This document shows, in pieces, positions 27,601-41,600 of a stretch of 64,000 nt of DNA. Made by a program: the position numbers and the translations under genes. The notes below the pieces were generated by a model. It had not been told where the DNA came from and searched no databases. It saw only the letters and a list, made by a program, of their open reading frames with translations. Location: positions 6,076,001-6,140,000 of the forward strand of contig CP087563.1 of NCBI GenBank assembly GCA_020974905.1, given 5' to 3'. Positions within the stretch are counted from its first letter, which is position 1; the number at the start of each line of letters is the position of its first letter. This DNA is from Planctomycetes bacterium syqfu (GTDB lineage: Bacteria; Planctomycetota; Phycisphaerae; Phycisphaerales; Phycisphaeraceae).

Positions 27601-29006
27601 AATTGACCCTCAGCCCCAATGGTGATTTCCTCTACGTCGGACTCTTCGAAGGCATTGCGGTTTACAGCATCAATGCGGCGACCGGGCTGTTGACCCATGT
27701 GGAAAATGTCGATGCAGACAGTCTTTCAGACATGCGTGAAATGGCCATTACCCCTGATGGCAAGTATCTCTACGCAGCCTCTAATTTTGATGGCAAACTC
27801 AATGTCTTCTCACGCAACACGACAACCGGTGAGTTGACCTTCCAATCCGCCACCAACACCTATGGTACGCCGTCCGGACTCACCATCAGCCCCGATGGTT
27901 CGAAGCTGTACATGACTGCGATTTTTGCAGACCAACTGCATGTGTTTGATATCCAGTCCGATGGTTCGCTGGTGATCAATCAGACATTGGAACAAGGTGA
28001 AGCTGACGATCTGGCTCAGACCGTCACAGGACTTGACGGCGCGGTGACCGTCCTGCTGGACCCGAACGGGCATGATGTCTATGTGGCATCGCGTGTCGGG
28101 GCTGGCAATATCAGTGTCTTCTCTGATCGCACCCGTGCGTGGACCGGCATTCCCTATGTCCGCGAAGTCACCCCGACTTCCAACAACCACACTGGGATTA
28201 ACTTTGCCAACACGCAGGTGACTGTTGATGTGGATGACGTGCAGTACAACACGCTCAACTACGATGCGGACAAACCGGAGGGTAAATCATTCAACGCACC
28301 CACCAATTGGTCGGATCAGCGAAGCACCATCAACGATATCACCATCACCTTCAACCGTGATCTGATCGATGTTGATAAGACAGCCATCACACTGACTCGT
28401 ATCTTTGATGTCGATGGCAGTCCAATCACCCAAACCGTGACGCTGAATGTCAACGACATCTCCGTGGTGGGGGACACACTGGTGATCAGCAATCTGGATC
28501 TGGTAGACGGCGTGTACGAAGTCGTCATCAGCACGGACTTCAACGCGGGCATGGACAGTGAGTACAGCACGTACTTCCATCAACTCAAGGGGGATCTCAA
28601 CGGTGACCGCCTGTTTAATGCAGTTGATCTTGCTTCCATGGTCTATTGGCAACAATTGGCAGCAGATACCGACAACTACGGCTTTGTCCCCGGTTATCTG
28701 GACATAAGCAATACCCTTGAGCAACCCACTCCTGACGGTCGCGTGGACACACATGATTTTTCTCAGTTCGTCTCTTACTTTGGCAACTTCATCCCACAGG
28801 ATGCCGTGCCGATCCCGGACATTATTCTCAGTTCGCTTGAATCTCAGCCCCCGGTGACGGCTGCCATGATGGCCTTTACTGCTCCCAAGTCGGCGTCATT
28901 GCAATTGGCCTGGTCGGATGATGAGGAGGAAAGCAGTGACAACACGCTGCTGGATCAACTGGATGATTCGAACATGGTGCTCCAGATGATTGCGTCGGAT
29001 GAATGA
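24624..29006 (+). CDS. Giant exported surface protein: cyclophilin, beta-propeller and dockerin-like domains
   Basis: A 1460-residue modular exported protein. A basic N-tail leads to EPLEDRMLLSA (43-53), the planctomycete-type leader of large exported proteins. Residues about 105-285 form a cyclophilin peptidyl-prolyl isomerase domain (GTMVFELFEDLVPDATA; FHRVINNFVIQTG with the catalytic Arg161). Then come cadherin/Ig-like segments (about 530-715), an SdrD-B-like domain (VVFNDLNDNGNADSGEGMEG, about 719-795), and a seven-bladed lactonase-type propeller (about 820-1170, repeats such as ITISPDGRHVYVTCDNAG). A further beta-sandwich leads to a dockerin-like pair (GDLNGDRLFNAVDLASM and DGRVDTHDFSQFVSYFG, about 1320-1392). 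It probably acts at the cell surface in folding or adhesion. A strong terminator follows. Confidence 0.85.
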   Translation: MAKHSWFSRFTRRWGQAISQRSQSLRTRRRAARKRFGSVHMIEPLEDRMLLSAPTLEAIDNVTVNHSSPLIIGLDGEDADDDNLTYSVSIDGQNLTAEILGANDGVNYNRSLVLDVQYTLGGTTYTGTMVFELFEDLVPDATARIIEMVEAGHYDDLAFHRVINNFVIQTGSYEYDSGYTATSHNYSSFDDQFHVDLQHNDTGILSWAKRTPDDSASTDFFITDLDPTNQTSVNNLRNLDFNYSIFGKIVEGENVLQAITQVNTGTVNGLSNAPTTAVTITDARIETNEQNASLMLKVGDDYSAGEEVEVTVTADDGNGGTTSQTFTVVLQTDNDDVNAQINQSEYGADDQYSENVNNSDPYIATMNAVVVPFGTNVFKIQGVSYDADGYKDVDFSQYLTEGGTAQTGTATEQVSIAIFDGEVFSTASQWANYLDTTRYAIEDLEALPDGLTYTNNTSSSTRFTGSSYNSSTGTLSIEISMTRTDASLVGVYYIMIARYNVVGSPVNGQGYYSTGFDTQVVTMILQPETPSAITVNNLNSGQTNDSTPSVTVSGLTIGLGLRILDENDNVVGELDNITDATTTLSIDALADGAHTLRAVQYAVNDNTDEEAVSEVATSSEFTVDTEAPQAFTDVAFTDATSGVLYTYDVGHPQEDDSSITYSLSGAPAGMTINPDTAEITWNTPTDSHYPSVTFDIIATDTAGNTTTAEDVTITVNSFVDLSGVVFNDLNDNGNADSGEGMEGVLVFADINGNNILDETDIVDTTSASGSYSLPNVPAGTVVLHQTLADGYEQQSPSSDRLTMVQVITDGDDATVNNQATTVDGLTWAGALAMSNDGLFVYATSGISASSSDDGIAVFSRNPNDGTLSFVQFVDGITELNDPNAITISPDGRHVYVTCDNAGSDGIIIFSRDQNTGELTEVGSIVDGGLDAAGNTVGNIAGTVKVVVSSDNEFVYVASRFDDSVSVFERDRNTGNLTLVQELFDAVDLNGASQLTLSPNGDFLYVGLFEGIAVYSINAATGLLTHVENVDADSLSDMREMAITPDGKYLYAASNFDGKLNVFSRNTTTGELTFQSATNTYGTPSGLTISPDGSKLYMTAIFADQLHVFDIQSDGSLVINQTLEQGEADDLAQTVTGLDGAVTVLLDPNGHDVYVASRVGAGNISVFSDRTRAWTGIPYVREVTPTSNNHTGINFANTQVTVDVDDVQYNTLNYDADKPEGKSFNAPTNWSDQRSTINDITITFNRDLIDVDKTAITLTRIFDVDGSPITQTVTLNVNDISVVGDTLVISNLDLVDGVYEVVISTDFNAGMDSEYSTYFHQLKGDLNGDRLFNAVDLASMVYWQQLAADTDNYGFVPGYLDISNTLEQPTPDGRVDTHDFSQFVSYFGNFIPQDAVPIPDIILSSLESQPPVTAAMMAFTAPKSASLQLAWSDDEEESSDNTLLDQLDDSNMVLQMIASDE

Positions 29007-29058
29007 TGTCTCAGTCATTGACGTGTTGATTGTTCGATGATGCCTTGGAATGAAAAAC

Positions 29059-29095
29059 AACCGTCGGTGTTCGATTTCGAACACCGACGGTTTTC
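29059..29095. terminator. Bidirectional terminator
   Basis: A perfect 16-bp stem (AACCGTCGGTGTTCGA and its complement) with a 2-base loop, followed by TTTTCTTT and preceded by an A-run. It sits between the giant surface-protein gene and the convergent thioredoxin-like gene and would serve both. Confidence 0.93.
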
Positions 29096-29117
29096 TTTGA
29101 ATTCAACATGGTGAGGA

Positions 29118-29351
29118 TTAACCGAGGTCTGCAAGGTCAGCACCGTGATTAATGTGCATCACCTGATCGTTAATCAGCAATGCAGGGACGGATTTCACAC
29201 CCTTGTTCCGGGCTTCATCAATCCGGTTTGCTTGCTCGCCCAGGTGCACGATGTCGACTTTGTATCGGTTGGTATCCAGGGCGTCGACGATGGTCTTTTC
29301 GGCGCTGACGCAAACCGGGCAACCAGCATGGTAGAATGTCGCTTGTAACAT
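29118..29351 (-). CDS. Small thioredoxin/glutaredoxin-like protein
   Basis: A 77-residue minimal thioredoxin-fold protein. It opens with a beta strand and the active-site pattern FYHAGCPVCVSAEK (CxxC), and has the cis-proline region as VKSVPALLINDQVMHIN. The start ATG 29351 is supported by GGAG seven bases upstream; the frame is open to 29438 but the extra residues do not fit the fold. It is divergent from an HxlR-type regulator with only 132 bases between them, which suggests redox-linked control. It may pass electrons to a partner peroxidase or reductase that is not in this window. Confidence 0.82.
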   Translation of the reverse strand: MLQATFYHAGCPVCVSAEKTIVDALDTNRYKVDIVHLGEQANRIDEARNKGVKSVPALLINDQVMHINHGADLADLG

Positions 29352-29483
29352 GGTTTTCTCCTTTTCAAGCGGGTTATGAGACGGGCATGAACATTCATGC
29401 TTATGAACGTATTTTGGAGATGAGCAATCACGTAACAAGACGGTTACGAATCGGTGTGATACTTACCAACAGGTACAAATTCA

Positions 29484-29825
29484 GTGACAGACAGCAATAG
29501 AAAAAATGCAAAAAAATCTGACCTGACCGTTCGTCACATGGTCGAGAGCATTGTGGGCTGCAAGTGGTCGATGGGGGTGCTCGATGCCATTGATGACGGG
29601 GTGCATCGACCGGGCGAATTGCAGAAAACCTGTGCGGGGATTTCCACGAAAGTGCTCAATGAAAGGTTGCGCAAACTCTGCCGATTTGGGTTGATCGAGC
29701 GTGAAGCTTATCCAGAGATCCCACCGCGTGTGGAGTATCACCTGACGACGCGTGGGAAAAAGTTTGTGCCGATTCTTGATGCGATCCGTCAACTACAGGA
29801 CGAATTGGAAGACACAGGCAGTTAA
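29484..29825 (+). CDS. HxlR-family winged-helix regulator
   Basis: A 113-residue DNA-binding protein, probably dimeric. The HxlR pattern is clear: VESIVGCKWSMGVLDAI, then GELQKTCAGISTKVLNERLRKL, and YPEIPPRVEYHLTTRGKKF. Cysteines at 26, 50 and 66 are candidates for thiol-based sensing, as in YodB/HypR of the same family, although their positions are not the same as in those proteins. The start is GTG 29484. It is divergent from the thioredoxin-like gene, and regulators of this family commonly control the divergent neighbour. Redox or electrophile sensing is therefore likely but inferred. Confidence 0.87.
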   Translation: MTDSNRKNAKKSDLTVRHMVESIVGCKWSMGVLDAIDDGVHRPGELQKTCAGISTKVLNERLRKLCRFGLIEREAYPEIPPRVEYHLTTRGKKFVPILDAIRQLQDELEDTGS

Positions 29826-29893
29826 ATACGTCCGGTAACTTTTTGACTCCCAGTTTGCATCCGACGGGCGATATCACCGATAATACAATCTGG

Positions 29894-30262
29894 ATGAAAC
29901 GGACCTCTGTCATTTCGCCTGTACTGCTATTGACCATCGCCGCAGCGGTGGGGGCTGGCTACATGCCCGCAGAGGATCCGCTGCGCTTCATTGATCCGAG
30001 CAATGTCCAATCGCTGGTCTCCAGTGTGCGATCGCAGCGTCAGGCTGCCCGACATTGGCTTAACCAGGTGGTCAAACATTTCGGGACCGCCAAGCAGCAT
30101 CAGCAACACGCAACGCATCCTGCCATCCAAGGCCCGATCACAACGGCCTTGGCAACGTTGCATCTGTATCCCCATGCCCATCATCATCGCCAGCGAACCA
30201 TTGTGCATCATCAACGTGCCAATGCCTGGCTATTGAATCTCCCGCCGCCTGCCTGTCTCTGA
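29894..30262 (+). CDS. Small exported His-rich protein, function unknown
   Basis: A 122-residue hypothetical protein just upstream of secA. ATG 29894 gives a signal-like N-terminus (MKRTSVISPVLLLTIAAAVGAGY). The mature part has an unusual number of histidines and glutamines (HFGTAKQHQQHATHP; HLYPHAHHHRQRTIVHHQ), which could bind metals. A start at 29843 is possible but adds 17 residues ahead of the signal. No family is recognised. The gene may be real or a chance frame: His-rich composition can arise from CAT/CAC-rich sequence. Another small His-rich membrane protein lies directly after secA. Confidence 0.5.
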   Translation: MKRTSVISPVLLLTIAAAVGAGYMPAEDPLRFIDPSNVQSLVSSVRSQRQAARHWLNQVVKHFGTAKQHQQHATHPAIQGPITTALATLHLYPHAHHHRQRTIVHHQRANAWLLNLPPPACL

Positions 30263-30360
30263 TACAGGTTGTTTGTCCCACACTTTGACCCCGGTCGTTT
30301 GAACACCGGCGGTTTGCATTCTGATTCAATAGCTTTTACCAGTCATAAAGGGTTTATCCC

Positions 30361-34482
<4,122 letters not shown>

Positions 34483-34510
34483 TAAGCCGTAACATGAAAC
34501 GGTGTCACCT

Positions 34511-34592
34511 GTCACTCCCGCGCAGGCGGGAGTCCAGTGGAACTTGTTGACGTTTGCATCTGCCACTGGATTCCCGCCTGCGCAGGAATGAC
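34511..34592. repeat. 82-bp double-hairpin repeat, copy B (opposite orientation)
   Basis: Lies 28 bases after the secA stop codon. Here the left arm carries ACTCCC/GGGAGT and the right arm ATTCCC, the reverse of copy A, so the element is inserted the other way round. One stem base has changed in the right arm (CGCAGGAATGAC). Confidence 0.9.
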
Positions 34593-34727
34593 GAAACGGA
34601 TTTGATGTGGCGTGAACCAACAACTAGTTTGTTTACCCGCATTGCCGCAAGCGTCCTATGACCGACTTGCGATACATCATCGCACGCGGTTTAATGGTCG
34701 AATCATCAGGATTACAGGAGTTCACAC

Positions 34728-35033
34728 GTGAAACGCATCATCGGCATTATGGTTGGTTTGTCCCTCGGTTGGTTGGCAGCAGGCTACGTTTTCGCAGAGC
34801 CGCACGGCGGACATCAAGCCGCCGAAGCTGCACATGCTCATGGTGAAAGTGCAACCACTGCCGTTTCCCAGATCGCCGAAGGCGCCGTCGCCGGTGCACC
34901 GTGGCTAAGCTTCGTATTGGTCTTTGCTGTGTGTCTCTTTGGTGCAGGCATCTTCGTCAACGTCATGGGTTGGGCCAAACCTGAGCCGATGGAAGACGAA
35001 CACGATGATCATGGGCATGACGCGCATCACTGA
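34728..35033 (+). CDS. Small membrane protein with His-rich ends, function unknown
   Basis: A 101-residue protein with a start at GTG 34728 (AGGAG at 34716-34720, seven bases upstream). An N-terminal signal or membrane segment (IIGIMVGLSLGWLAAGYVFA) is followed by a His/Ala-rich stretch (EPHGGHQAAEAAHAHGES), one transmembrane helix at about 60-83 (LSFVLVFAVCLFGAGIFVNV) and an acidic/His-rich tail (DEHDDHGHDAHH). The His-Asp pattern suggests metal binding at the membrane surface. It lies between secA and another membrane-protein gene, 22 bases from the latter. No family is recognised. Confidence 0.65.
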   Translation: MKRIIGIMVGLSLGWLAAGYVFAEPHGGHQAAEAAHAHGESATTAVSQIAEGAVAGAPWLSFVLVFAVCLFGAGIFVNVMGWAKPEPMEDEHDDHGHDAHH

Positions 35034-35055
35034 TTGACAGCATTGGGAGTGTGCC

Positions 35056-35634
35056 TTGCCTGAGAATCAATTCGTCATCGATCCGAAAAACTATCGCCTG
35101 GATCGACGTTTGTTGACAGGATTGAGGCTTGCATTTCTGGTGTGGTTGCCGATGACTTTGTTGGTAACCTTTCTCTGCCTTGAGGACATTGATGCATTTA
35201 TCACTGTTTGGCTGATCGTCGCTTATCTGGGCGCGTTTGGCATCACCTATCAACTTCTCATAGCCAAACGCAGAAATATCCTTTTCGTGGAGGATAATGC
35301 GCTGGTATTGATAGGACTGCGATGGATTCCGGGGGGCAGGGTGGTGATCCCCAGAAGCAAATTGATCGCATTGGAACTCGATCGTGATGGCGATGGGGAT
35401 AAACGTTCGTATGTTCGCCTATGCTTGATTTACCGCTTTCTCAGATGGCAAAGGCGTATTTATCTGGCGTATCTGGTTGATACAAAAGGCAAGCATCAAA
35501 TCTTTCGCCAAATGCGGGATTTCCTTGCGTTACATGGCTACAAATCAGTGATCACAAAGCAAGCCAATCATCCGGGCCGGCTATGCTGCTGGTTTTACAA
35601 CACCACGGACATTGCGTCACACTCTGACGCTTAA
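35056..35634 (+). CDS. Membrane protein of unknown function (PH-like C-terminal half)
   Basis: A 192-residue protein with two transmembrane segments near the N-terminus (about 26-45 and 48-68) followed by a soluble domain (ILFVEDNALVLIGLRWIPGG, then VVIPRSKLIALELDRDG and a final helix FRQMRDFLALHGY). The strand pattern resembles bacterial PH-like membrane proteins, but this is a fold-level guess. The start is TTG 35056, six bases after GGGAG, which is better placed than any ATG. It follows the small His-rich gene by 22 bases and so is probably in its operon; its stop overlaps the end of the convergent giant gene by four bases. Confidence 0.65.
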   Translation: MPENQFVIDPKNYRLDRRLLTGLRLAFLVWLPMTLLVTFLCLEDIDAFITVWLIVAYLGAFGITYQLLIAKRRNILFVEDNALVLIGLRWIPGGRVVIPRSKLIALELDRDGDGDKRSYVRLCLIYRFLRWQRRIYLAYLVDTKGKHQIFRQMRDFLALHGYKSVITKQANHPGRLCCWFYNTTDIASHSDA

Positions 35635-38600
35635 CTCTCCCAATCCTTTACCCCGTCGATGACTTTGTTCATCTCGTTTTTCTTTTTCTCAAACAATGTG
35701 AACACTGTGATGATGGCGATGCCCAGCGCGATGCCTGCGACGTACCATATCCATGTCCAGCCCATGTTCGTCGCAGCATGCCAGATCATGGTCAGTAGAC
35801 TCAGACACAAAAAGCCGGTGCCCAGGAACAGGTACGAGCGGATGCGTTTGGCAAGGCCGATGAAGATACCGACGATGGATAAGCCTGCTAACACCAGTGG
35901 CAACCACGGCGCCTGCGCAACACCAATGAGAAACACATCCAGCGTTGATGAGAGATAAATCGCAAGCAGGCATCCATAGTGAATGAACCGCGACTGATCA
36001 TCGCTGAGTTGTTTACGGTTCAGATAACCGGCAGCAAGAATCGTCAGGGCAAGCGGGATGATCCAAAGCTGCGGGTGTTGGTTGATCCCCAAGCCCGGCA
36101 CGCGATGCAGCAAGTACCAGAGACTGCCGTTAAGTGCCAACGTCGCGAGAATGCCCAGTGCAAACGAGCGTTTCATGACTGCGAGCACCAGGTAAACTCC
36201 ACCGACGGCAAGTAGGATCAGCGAGTAGTCAATCACACTGTTACCAAGGAAAATCTCGACACATGCAACCAATGGTAGCCATGTCCCCGTGTTCATTAGC
36301 GGCTTACCTACTACGCCCAGATTCCGACGCAGACATTGGTGGCCGATGGCTATACCCGCAAGCGCAATCCCCAATACCACCAATGGCCAGTATGCAGCGA
36401 CCAAGCCTTTGAACATCCATGGCATGGTCAGTTTCAAATGCAAAGCCAGCATCCCCCCGAGTACCTGGGCAGCATACACATACAGTTGCTTGTATGAATG
36501 AGGCAAGGCCAGGGGATCAAATCGCTCCTTGATCGCAAAGAAAATAAACGCGACGATCAACACGCTGTCGCAGGCAATCATGCTATATGTCAACATGCTT
36601 GAGAGCGGCAATTGACGGACACCCAACAGTGTCGCCAACTCAAAACCGGAAACATAGAGCAACGCGACTGCACCCAACATGGTTAGAAGCGAATAGGCCT
36701 GTTTGCAAAGTGTCGGCCATGCGTTGGGATCGCGTGTCTCCACGCTTTGATCAATTGCGTGTCCTCGCGGTAGACGACTGACGAACCAACTCATCAGCAG
36801 TGTCAGGAACGTATAGGTTTGCAGATAACCGATCACGCGCATCGGCCAGATCGCCTGGCTTCCCGGTTCAATCCAAATCCAACTGACTTGCAGGGGCAAG
36901 AGACACAACAGGGTTAGCGTGTAAGCCCGCAGACTCTGCCAACGATCCTGCTTTTGCAAAAGCATCATAGCCAACGCATTGATCACAGGCAGGGCACAAC
37001 CAAGACTCCGTGCCGTCAAACTTGGGTGAACCAGGCTGATCCCGATCCCGCAGAAAATCGACAGGATGGAAAACACCGCGTTGGCATAAGGGATGACGGC
37101 ATTGTCAGCAAGGATGTCTTGCAATCGCTGCTTTTTGTGTGTGATATAAAGCACGCCATTTGTCAGCAGAACATAAGCCGAAACCATCAATGCCAGAATC
37201 AACTCAATGGATTGTGGTGGGATCGGGATGGCGGATAACACATGGATCAATGCCATCAAACCCAACGCGTAGAGATAGCCGGGAACCTGTTTTCTGAAGG
37301 TCTCTCCAACACAGGCCATCGCCAACAACCCCGTGAGTCCGATGGCGATCCAGCTTGTGATTGCGGTATGCATAATCGGGTTGGCGACATCGCCATGTTG
37401 CGTTGCGATCATGCTAAAGAGCAGTTGCCCGGAGGTGATGGCAAGAAACAGTGTCGAAGCAATCAACACCATGTGATGAAAAACGGGTAAGCCGCGATCA
37501 GCCGTTTCGGATAAGCGCGCTCTGAGATATTTCCGATCAATCCATAACCATGCCAATGCACAGGCCAATAGGGCAGCCAGATTCACATGCACCAGATTGA
37601 TGATGTACGAAACATCCGGCATATCTGAGAGATTGATAGCTAACTGGTCAAAGCTGATCGAAACACCAATGCATGCCGCTAATCCACCAAGATAAGCAAA
37701 ACTCCGGCGTGGTGCCCATGCACCCAACACCATACTCAGGGCAGTGATCCCCAGGCAAATGCCCATCGACCACCACGGACTTTGAGGATCATGCCAACCG
37801 CCACGTAATGCAAAGAGCATGCCCAGACAGATACAAGTGATGATGGAACTCAGCGTCATCCAGCGTGCTTTGTGACGTTTTTCAGCGGACGCCCAATCAA
37901 TCTTGCTTGAGACGTGATCGATGGTAGTGCTGATCGTATCTCCACATTCCGGGCACGTGCCGTTACCCGTCAGTCCGCGAAGATTGTATTGGCATTGGTG
38001 ACAGTGCAGGTCATGTACGATGGCTGCATGGCGGTTGTCATTGAATGTGGCAATGGTTTGATAAGTCTCCAGCCAAGATTTGTCCGAACCTTCTCGACCT
38101 TCGCGTCCCATGACAAACAACATCATCCAACCCGCGATCACCCAGCCGACCGAGAGTGTGTGATAGCTCAGCCAGTTGCCGGTGTCCCACGGCGTGACCA
38201 GCAGACTGATCATGATCACGCTCATCATGCACCAGAAGCCAACGGGCATGTGATGGCCATGTTTTCGACTTCGAATCTGCGTTAAAGCCCATTCCACAAG
38301 GATCAAACTGCCGACCGCCCAGAGATTGCCGAACGTTGGCAGCAGGTCTACCCCGTCGACTGGCGCGATGAAGATGGCCAAGCCACCCAGGAACATACCC
38401 ATGCAAAGTGAGATGCGACCCAGCAGTAATGGCCATTGCGGATACTGATGACGGATCGCTGGTTTGTTCAGGCCCCTGGCAAGTAACTCCCATGTCAAAG
38501 CCAATACTGCCGAGACGACCGCATTGATCTGAACAAGAAACGCAATGCCACTGATCCAGTTGTTGATGTCACTGAATGCAAAGATGCTCGCTTCGATCGC

Positions 38601-41600
38601 CAGCACACTGATACTTGTCAGTGTGGCGGCAACAGTCGCATACATCCGCTGCGCTTTGGCCAATCCCAGCATGATGATGGAGCAGAGGATCAGTAAGATC
38701 GGGCCGTACATCATGCCATGCAACATCAGGAATGGATAGGTAACATCCGCGAGTATATTGGTGAAAAGGGTGTCGGTGGTTTGTGGAAACTGGACCAACG
38801 CCAACATGCACCCCAACGTCAACACTAAGGCAGGCACCGCAGTCAACGCAAAACACCAGCTGATGTTGCGGTCACTTTGTAGTAGTTCGATAGACGAATT
38901 GCCCTTGTTTTTCAGGCGTTTGGGGATGAGGATCAACGCAGTGACGGCTGCAAGACAGCTTCCTGCAAGTAACCAACGCCAGACATTAATCACGTGATAT
39001 TGCGTGACGAATTGTGCGGCAGTGATCGCGGTAGCAGTGAGCCAACAGAGACTCAAAGCAACGCTGCTACTAATGCGATATCGGTGGAAATACCGGGTTG
39101 CAAAAATCAAAACAGTGATGCCAAGCACTAGCCATGACAGTACGCCTGCAGCATCCAATGCAGAACTGTAGGGATACGCTTCGGAGCCGGGCGGGTAATG
39201 TGCAGCCCCCAGTTCATTGAGAACATGAACGCCAACGCTCCAAACGCCGAATATGACTGAGCAAGTTAAAGTCAGCCATGCCAAGGCATCATCAAGCAAC
39301 GGGAACGGCGCATTGACCACGCGGTCAAGATGATGGGTGATGCGCGAAAGGCGTGATGTTTGATCAACATCTACCTGTGTGCGTTTGGCAATGAGCAGTC
39401 GGATCAGAAGCCATGTGAAGCAGACTCCGCCGACGATCAGACTTTGAATTTGCCAATACGCGGGGGCATGGATGAGTTGTTCGTAGGCAAAGGTGTTGGC
39501 TTGAGAATTGGAGAGATAATGATGACTCGAACACAGCAAGGCAACGAGACCAACTACCTGACTCACACTGAACATGCCCAGTGATGTCATGCATAAGCCT
39601 AGGACCATCCAGAGTCCGGCAATCCAGAATAATCGGAGATTAAAAGCGCCCAGGCTCTCAGGCGAGAGTTGCATGCAAAGTAAGCCACCTGCAATTGTCG
39701 ACAATCCCATCGCGCAGAATGCCCATGGCATGCGGAAATGTTTTTCAAGTTTCGTACGATGGCGACGTTTCATGGGCAAGCATGTGAACACAACACCGGC
39801 GGAGCAAAGGCTCGCGCCGATGAGCAAGCTGGTGACTCTGCTGAATTGCGTCAAGGGTTGCGCGTAAACCAGCCACTGATACAACGCAGCCTGCATGAGT
39901 CCGGCGCTACATATGGTCAGTGCGGGCAAACGCAATTGCCATGCTGCCAGCAGGGTGATCAGGCTGTATAACGCGTAATACCAAGTGATATGTTCCGGAT
40001 CACCTTCACTGCCAAAACCTCTGCCGGTGATGAGCATGATGCTTAAAAGTCCGAACAAACCCGCGATTAGCCAGTCTCCCCGGAAGTGCTTGATCAGACG
40101 TTTGCGCAGATGCCATTGAGCCAACCCGATGCAGATGAGGATCGGGGCGATCAGTGCTTTGCCAGTGAGAACGGACATGAGTTTTTGTACTAGTTCTTGC
40201 GCGTTGTCCATCTCCCAGGCAATGTGCCCGGTGAGCAGATGAACCAACAGTAGCCAAGCCAAAGTCAGCCAACCCATCGCCAAATGGTTCGGCCAAGTGT
40301 TGGTCACATTAAAGCGCAGACTCACGCGACGCAGCACCAGCATCACAACCATGTTGATCAGCAGCGTCGGCAAAAGCATCATCGGGATCGGCCACGCCAA
40401 GCCCGTAGCCAGAAGCATCACGGTGCTGCATGCCAAGAAGATGCTGGTGTTGATGGTGCGTTGCTTGGCGGAGAGTTCAAATGGACCTTGCCAGAGTATG
40501 TAACTGATCATCAAGCCCGGTAGAGTTAACACACTAAGCAGGGGGGCAATGTGTTCGATGGCTTGCACATATGCACCAGTGAGATGGATCGTCAGCCCCA
40601 GCGGCGCAATGCAGGCAAAGGTCTGTGTAAAGAGCATGAATAACAAATGCTTTGACCTGGCATCATCGCTGCATGTTTTCTCCGAGTCTTCAGTTTGAAG
40701 CTTAAACTGCCGGACCATCTTCCAACTGGCCAGCAGGGTGACGATCAGATACAGGCCAATGATCAGACCGCAGATGAGCATCAGGTTGGCTGATTCGTGA
40801 AGCAAAAGGAATTGGAGCAGTAAACTCATGGTGGCAATGGACACAAAACCAGCAGTTTGAATCCGGGGCGAAATCGGCATGATCACGCGCGCTGCAAGAT
40901 AGGTCAGCCATGCGAAAATACCGACGGATAACGCCTGCGTGATGAGTGTCCAATGACCAACGCTTTGCTGATTGAATGAAAAGGCCGCAAAAGCTAGCAG
41001 GTTCAAAGGCACGAGTAGCGTTGCAATACTCAGGATCGCTCGGCCTGTCGTGGGGACTTTCCAGCGGTGATGCACGAACAAACCCGCGCCGAATAAGGCA
41101 GCATTGACCGTGGTGAAAATCATGAACTTGAGAATGGGGATGGCTTGAATCTGTGACCACAGGCTGATCACCAATGCGGCTGAGCAGCAGATGATCAACA
41201 TGCCACCGATGAGTTCGCCCCAGCGAATGTTTTTCTCTGCCATGAACGTTGCCAACACTTCACCCAAGGGGCGTGAGGGCTTGGCAGGTGGTGCCGGGGG
41301 TGTTGGTGTCGGATGTTTGGGGGTATCAGGAAAGGTCGGTTTTGCATCACCGGTTGATGTCGGCAGGTTGGTTTGATCGATGGCAATGTGATGAAGTTTT
41401 TCCTGTTTCTGCGTCAACGTCTCCAATAAATCTTCCGCAGCGTTTTGGATTGGTGATTCTTCGATTGGGGATGCAGGTTGGGGGGCTGGTTTTTCCTCTG
41501 CCGGTTCATCGATTTGAACCCAATGCAGGTTTTCGTCATTGCCAGATTGACTCTTGCGATCATCGGACGCGGTCTGCGTTTCGTTTGGGTTTTGCGTATG

